Assembly: GCA_964417895.1 (NCBI GenBank)
Contig: CAYQJS010000104.1
Coordinates: 1-7,193 of the forward strand
DNA from: CAYQJS01 sp964417895
GTDB taxonomy: Bacteria > Chloroflexota > UBA6077 > SHYK01
Length of the DNA: 7,193 nt
Reading direction: 5' to 3'
Shown here: piece by piece, positions 4,291 through 7,193 of the stretch
Layout: the number at the start of each line of letters is the position of its first letter
Position numbering within the stretch: the first letter of the stretch is position 1
Position numbers and translations under genes: made by a program
Notes under the pieces: generated by a model
Told to the model about the DNA's origin: nothing
The model's database searches: none
The model's input: only the letters and a program-made list of their open reading frames with translations

Positions 4291-5292
4291 ATGGCAAAGA
4301 TCTACTACGACAGTGATGCGGACCTTTCGCTACTCGATGGGAAGCTGTTCGCCATCCTGGGCTACGGCAGCCAGGGGCACGCCCACGCGCTGAACCTGAA
4401 AGACAGCGGCTGCAACGTGGTGGTCGGGCTGTACGAGGGGAGCAAGTCCTGGCAGGTGGCCCAGGGCGACGGCCTGGAGGTTGCGACTGTCGAACGCGCG
4501 GCCGCCGAAGCCGACGTCATGATGATGGTCGTGCCCGACCAGACTCAGCGCGAGCTGTATGAGAAGTGGGTCAAGCCCGGCCTGCGTCCGGGGAACACGC
4601 TCATGTTCGCGCACGGCTTCAACATCCACCACCGCCAGGTCCTTCCACCGCCCGACATCGACGTCTCGATGATCGCCCCGAAGGGCCCCGGCCACCTGCT
4701 CCGCACCACGTACAGTGAGGGGGCAGGCGTCCCGGCGCTCATTGCCGTGCACCAGGACGCGTCCGGCAAAGCGAAGGACAACGCCCTCGCCTACGCGAAA
4801 GCACTGGGCGCGACTCGCGCGGGAGTGCTGGAGACGACCTTCGCCGAAGAGACGGAGACGGACAACTTCGGCGAGCAAGCCGTGCTGTGCGGCGGGTTGT
4901 CGGCGCTCATCAAGGCGGGCTACGAGACGCTCGTCGAGGCTGGGTACCAGCCGGAGGTGGCGTATTTCGAGTGCTGCCACGAGCTGAAGCTCATTATCGA
5001 CCTGATCTACGAGGGCGGGCTCGCCCGCATGCGCTATTCGATCTCAGATACGGCGGAGTTCGGCGATTATTACGCCGGCCCCAAGATCATCGACGACCAC
5101 GTGAAGGAGACGATGCGCGGGCTGCTCCGCGATATCCAGAGCGGCACCTTCGCCCGCACCTGGATCCTGGAGAACCATGCCGGGCGGCCCAACTTCTTCG
5201 CTCGGCGCGACTCGGAGGCAGCGCACCCGATCGAGAAAGTCGGCGCCGAGCTGCGCGGCATGATGAGCTGGCTGAAGAAGGGCGATCACTAG
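4291..5292 (+). CDS. ilvC: Ketol-acid reductoisomerase, class I
   Basis: A Mg-dependent enzyme that isomerises and reduces acetolactate and acetohydroxybutyrate to the 2,3-dihydroxy acids, step two of the pathway. It is 333 aa, the usual class I length. The N-terminal Rossmann domain (1-182) has GYGSQGHAHALNLKDSG (24-40) and AHGFNIH with His108. The C-terminal knotted domain holds the metal ligands Asp191 and Glu195 in ETDNFGEQ and Glu227 and Glu231 in ECCHELK, with substrate-contacting Ser252 in YSISD. The cofactor-specificity loop after beta-2 reads GLYEGSKSW (46-54). Many NADPH-dependent class I enzymes have an Arg at the Tyr48 position, and here it is followed by an acidic Glu49. Ser51 and Ser53 are kept. 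Cofactor preference is therefore uncertain. The ATG is preceded by the G-rich tail of a REP-like repeat acting as ribosome binding site. The TAG stop is followed after 3 nt by the 56-bp tandem repeat array. Confidence 0.97.
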   Translation: MAKIYYDSDADLSLLDGKLFAILGYGSQGHAHALNLKDSGCNVVVGLYEGSKSWQVAQGDGLEVATVERAAAEADVMMMVVPDQTQRELYEKWVKPGLRPGNTLMFAHGFNIHHRQVLPPPDIDVSMIAPKGPGHLLRTTYSEGAGVPALIAVHQDASGKAKDNALAYAKALGATRAGVLETTFAEETETDNFGEQAVLCGGLSALIKAGYETLVEAGYQPEVAYFECCHELKLIIDLIYEGGLARMRYSISDTAEFGDYYAGPKIIDDHVKETMRGLLRDIQSGTFARTWILENHAGRPNFFARRDSEAAHPIEKVGAELRGMMSWLKKGDH

Positions 5293-5295
5293 CAA

Positions 5296-5442
5296 GGGGA
5301 GTCCAGAGGGGTCGAGCCCCTCTGGCGGGGAGATCACTGGCGGAGTTGCACGGGGAGTCCAGAGGGGTCGAGCCCCTCTGGCGGGGAGATCATTGGCGGA
5401 GTAGCACGGGGAGTCCAGAGGGGCCGAGCCCCTCTGGCGGGG
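5296..5442 (+). repeat. 56-bp tandem hairpin repeat, two full copies plus a 35-bp partial copy
   Basis: Units start at 5296, 5352 and 5408, an exact 56-nt period. Units 1 and 2 differ at only two positions, and unit 3 diverges after 35 nt. Each holds CCAGAGGGG paired with CCCCTCTGG (5303-5325, 5359-5381, 5415-5437), a 9-bp stem. The next pair is T-G in copies 1 and 2 and C-G in copy 3, so pairing is kept or improved. The spacer between hairpins (GATCACTGGCGGAGTTGCAC) resembles the end of ilvC (GATCACTAGCAA), which hints that the duplicated segment began at the ilvC stop. The array fills the ilvC-leuA gap and has no T-tract. Confidence 0.92.
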
Positions 5443-5444
5443 GA

Positions 5445-5461
5445 CTGGGGGTGTCCCCCAG
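5445..5461 (+). repeat. Short perfect hairpin after the tandem array
   Basis: CTGGGGG (5445-5451) pairs with CCCCCAG (5455-5461) around TGT. It directly follows the partial third unit of the 56-bp repeat and is followed by GTCCCAACC, not a T-run, so it is not a typical intrinsic terminator. It probably belongs to the same repeat cluster. Confidence 0.6.
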
Positions 5462-5475
5462 GTCCCAACCTTTCT

Positions 5476-5515
5476 CCCCCTCCCCTTTGAGGGGAGGGGG
5501 TTGGGGGGAGGGGAG
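5476..5515 (+). repeat. REP-like element copy C upstream of leuA
   Basis: CCCCCTCCCCT (5476-5486) pairs perfectly with AGGGGAGGGGG (5490-5500) around TTG. A tail of the TTGGGGGGAGGGG type follows, the same plan as copies A and B. It ends just before the AAGGAGGA (5519-5526) that serves leuA, so here the repeat abuts but does not replace the ribosome binding site. Confidence 0.65.
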
Positions 5516-5529
5516 AACAAGGAGGAATC

Positions 5530-7077
5530 ATGGATCGACTACTGATCTTCGACACGACGCTTCGCGATGGCGAGCAATCGCCGGGCGCATCACTCACCTC
5601 CGACGAGAAGCTGGAGGTGGCGCTGCAGCTCGCCGAGCTGGGCGTGGACGTCATCGAGGCCGGGTTTCCCATCGCCTCACCGGATGACGCCTCGGCCGTC
5701 CGCCGCATAGCGGAGCAGGTCAAGGGCCCCGTGATTGCGGGCCTCGCGCGGTGCAAGCCGGAGGATATCGACGTTGCCTGGGAGTCGCTCCGCCACGGTG
5801 AGAGCGTCCGACTCCACACGTTCATCTCCACGTCGGACATCCACCTCAAACACCAGTTCCGCATGACGCGCGAAGAGGCGCTGGCACACGCCGTGGCGAT
5901 GGTGAGGCGCGCGAAGAGCTACACCTCGGACGTCGAGTTCTCACCGATGGACGCGACGCGCTCCGACCGCAACTACCTGCACAAGGTGCTGGAGGCGGTG
6001 ATCGACGCCGGCGCCACGACCATCAACATCGCCGACACCGTTGGCTTCATCACACCCCTCGAGTTCGGGCAGATGATCGACGATATCCGGGAGAGCGTGC
6101 CCAACGCGGGCAAGGTGGTTCTCTCAGTCCACTGCCACAACGACCTGGGTATGGCGGTCTCCAACTCCCTCGCGGCGGTGCTCAACGGCGCCCGGCAGGT
6201 GGAGTGCACCATCAACGGCATCGGCGAACGAGCCGGGAACGCCGCCCTCGAAGAGATCGTCATGGCGGTGAAGACGCGCCCCGAGGTCTACCAGGTCGAC
6301 ACGGGCGTCGACTCTTCGAAGATCTACAAGACCAGCCGCCTGGTATCGAACCTCACCGGCATGGTGGTCCAGCCGAACAAGGCGATCGTCGGATCGAATG
6401 CTTTCGCCCACGAATCCGGCATTCACCAGGACGGGGTCATCAAGGAGCGCACAACCTACGAGATCATGGACGCCAGGAACGTTGGCCTGGCCGACAGCAC
6501 GCTGGTCCTGGGCAAGCACTCCGGCCGGCATGCGCTGCGCAAGCGTTTCGAGGAGATGGGATACACGTTAGGTGACGACGAGGTGAACCGCGCCTTCGGC
6601 CGCTTCAAGGAGATCGCGGACAAGAAGAAGGAGATCACCAGCAAGGACCTGGAGGCGATTCTGGCCGATGAGATCGCGGCGGTGGAGGAGGTCTACCAGG
6701 TCCAAGCGCTCCAGGTATCGTGCGGCTATCCCGCGGTGCCAACCGCGACGGTGACGTTGAAGCTGCCCAATGGCGACGAGCGTCTGGAAGTGGCGACGGG
6801 CACCGGCCCGGTCGATGCCACCTACAAGGCGATCTCCAAGATCGTCGACCTGCCGGTGCGCCTGGCGGAGTACTCCGTGCGCTCGGTCACCGGGGGCATC
6901 GACGCCCTCGGCGAGGTATCCGTGCGTATCGAGTCGGGCGGGCGGACCTTCCACGGCCGTGGCGCCGATCCGGATATCATCGTCGCCTCGGCCAAAGCGT
7001 ACATCAATGCGCTGAACAAGGCGGCGTCGGCGCCGCGCGAGGCGCCGGAGCGCGTGGAAACCGGCATAGGAGTCTAG
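5530..7077 (+). CDS. leuA: 2-isopropylmalate synthase
   Basis: Condenses acetyl-CoA with 2-ketoisovalerate to 2-isopropylmalate, the committed step of leucine synthesis. It is 515 aa, typical of the bacterial LeuA type 1 form. The catalytic TIM barrel (about 1-265) has FDTTLRDGEQSPG (7-19) with Arg12 and Asp13, HCHNDLGMA with metal-binding His201 and His203, and NGIGERAGN (229-237). The linker region has HESGIHQDG (294-302). The C-terminal LeuA dimer/allosteric domain (about 385-500) ends with GGIDALGEVSVRI, the element that forms the leucine-binding regulatory fold, so leucine feedback inhibition is likely retained. Homocitrate and citramalate synthases share the barrel. The full set of motifs and the ilv context favour LeuA. 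The ATG lies 3 nt after AAGGAGGA. The gene is separated from ilvC by 237 nt of repeats but is co-oriented and probably under the same T-box. Confidence 0.95.
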   Translation: MDRLLIFDTTLRDGEQSPGASLTSDEKLEVALQLAELGVDVIEAGFPIASPDDASAVRRIAEQVKGPVIAGLARCKPEDIDVAWESLRHGESVRLHTFISTSDIHLKHQFRMTREEALAHAVAMVRRAKSYTSDVEFSPMDATRSDRNYLHKVLEAVIDAGATTINIADTVGFITPLEFGQMIDDIRESVPNAGKVVLSVHCHNDLGMAVSNSLAAVLNGARQVECTINGIGERAGNAALEEIVMAVKTRPEVYQVDTGVDSSKIYKTSRLVSNLTGMVVQPNKAIVGSNAFAHESGIHQDGVIKERTTYEIMDARNVGLADSTLVLGKHSGRHALRKRFEEMGYTLGDDEVNRAFGRFKEIADKKKEITSKDLEAILADEIAAVEEVYQVQALQVSCGYPAVPTATVTLKLPNGDERLEVATGTGPVDATYKAISKIVDLPVRLAEYSVRSVTGGIDALGEVSVRIESGGRTFHGRGADPDIIVASAKAYINALNKAASAPREAPERVETGIGV

Positions 7078-7102
7078 CAGGCTGCTGAAAAAGGTTGGGT
7101 TT

Positions 7103-7190
7103 CGCTCGTGGTGAGCCTGCCCTTCGACAAGCTCAGGCCGAGCGGTCCGCTCATGGTGAGCCTGTCGAACCACAAGCTCAGGGTGAGCGG
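7103..7190. repeat. Two adjacent copies of a palindromic intergenic repeat downstream of leuA
   Basis: Two related units, 7103-7145 and 7149-7190, lie at a 46-nt spacing. Both begin CGCTC(G/A)TGGTGAGCCTG and end CTCAGG followed by CGAGCGG or TGAGCGG. In unit 2 CCGCTCA (7147-7153) is complementary to TGAGCGG (7184-7190), with an inner GAGC/GCTC pairing. The core words TTCGACAAGCTCAGG and GAGCCTGTCGAAC are partial reverse complements. I recognise this word family as a common dispersed repeat in many GC-rich genomes. The array may continue past the window edge. The 25 nt between the leuA stop and the first unit (GCTGCTGAAAAAGG and flanks) show no clear terminator. Confidence 0.65.
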
Positions 7191-7193
7191 GTT

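Noticed and set aside
5296..5442. The 56-bp periodic repeat as a CRISPR array
   Set aside because: Spacers between hairpin cores are nearly identical rather than unique, there are under three units, and no cas gene is nearby.
6568..7173. Minus-strand open frame opposite the end of leuA
   Set aside because: Antisense to the conserved LeuA allosteric domain. Its start lies in the downstream repeat and no protein family is recognisable.

Overview
The window is a GC-rich bacterial chromosome segment. Its centre is a branched-chain amino acid biosynthesis operon, ilvB-ilvN-ilvC-leuA, on the + strand. A long untranslated leader carrying a T-box (tRNA-sensing) riboswitch precedes it. T-box control of ilv/leu genes, class I KARI, GTG and TTG starts and abundant short GC-rich palindromic repeats suggest a Chloroflexota-like or related GC-rich Gram-positive-type lineage. 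That placement is inference and no ribosomal or other marker gene is present to confirm it.

Layout. Positions 3-479 hold the 3' end of a + strand gene with a PDZ domain, probably an M61-family glycyl aminopeptidase. Positions 480-663 are a spacer with three GC-rich hairpins. A minus-strand gene (664-1452) encodes an exported or lipid-anchored C39-like cysteine peptidase. Its start region lies back to back with the operon promoter, and the two predicted -35 boxes overlap near 1512-1518. The ilv leader runs from about 1548 to 2034. It has one complete T-box with a predicted Leu (CUC) specifier and a strong terminator (1782-1813). A second antiterminator/terminator module (1878-1931) follows with no Stem I of its own. 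The genes are then ilvB (2035-3792), ilvN (3701-4222, overlapping ilvB by 92 nt), ilvC (4291-5292) and leuA (5530-7077).

Pathway. IlvB and IlvN form acetohydroxyacid synthase and IlvC is the ketol-acid reductoisomerase, so the first two common steps of Val/Leu/Ile synthesis are here. LeuA diverts 2-ketoisovalerate to leucine. A leucine-specific T-box would open the whole operon when tRNA-Leu is uncharged. No ilvD, leuB or leuCD is present in the window.

Repeats. Four copies of a REP-like palindrome with a G-rich tail sit only in spacers (487-524, 1819-1853 inverted, 4255-4287, 5476-5515). One copy lies between the two transcription-termination modules, and another appears to supply the ilvC ribosome binding site. 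A 56-bp tandem hairpin repeat fills the ilvC-leuA gap, and a different palindromic repeat family follows leuA. I see no wholly new system. The most interesting points are the partly duplicated T-box, the ilvB/ilvN overprint, the unusual IlvN and IlvC ligand-site residues, and the recruitment of repeats into operon control regions.
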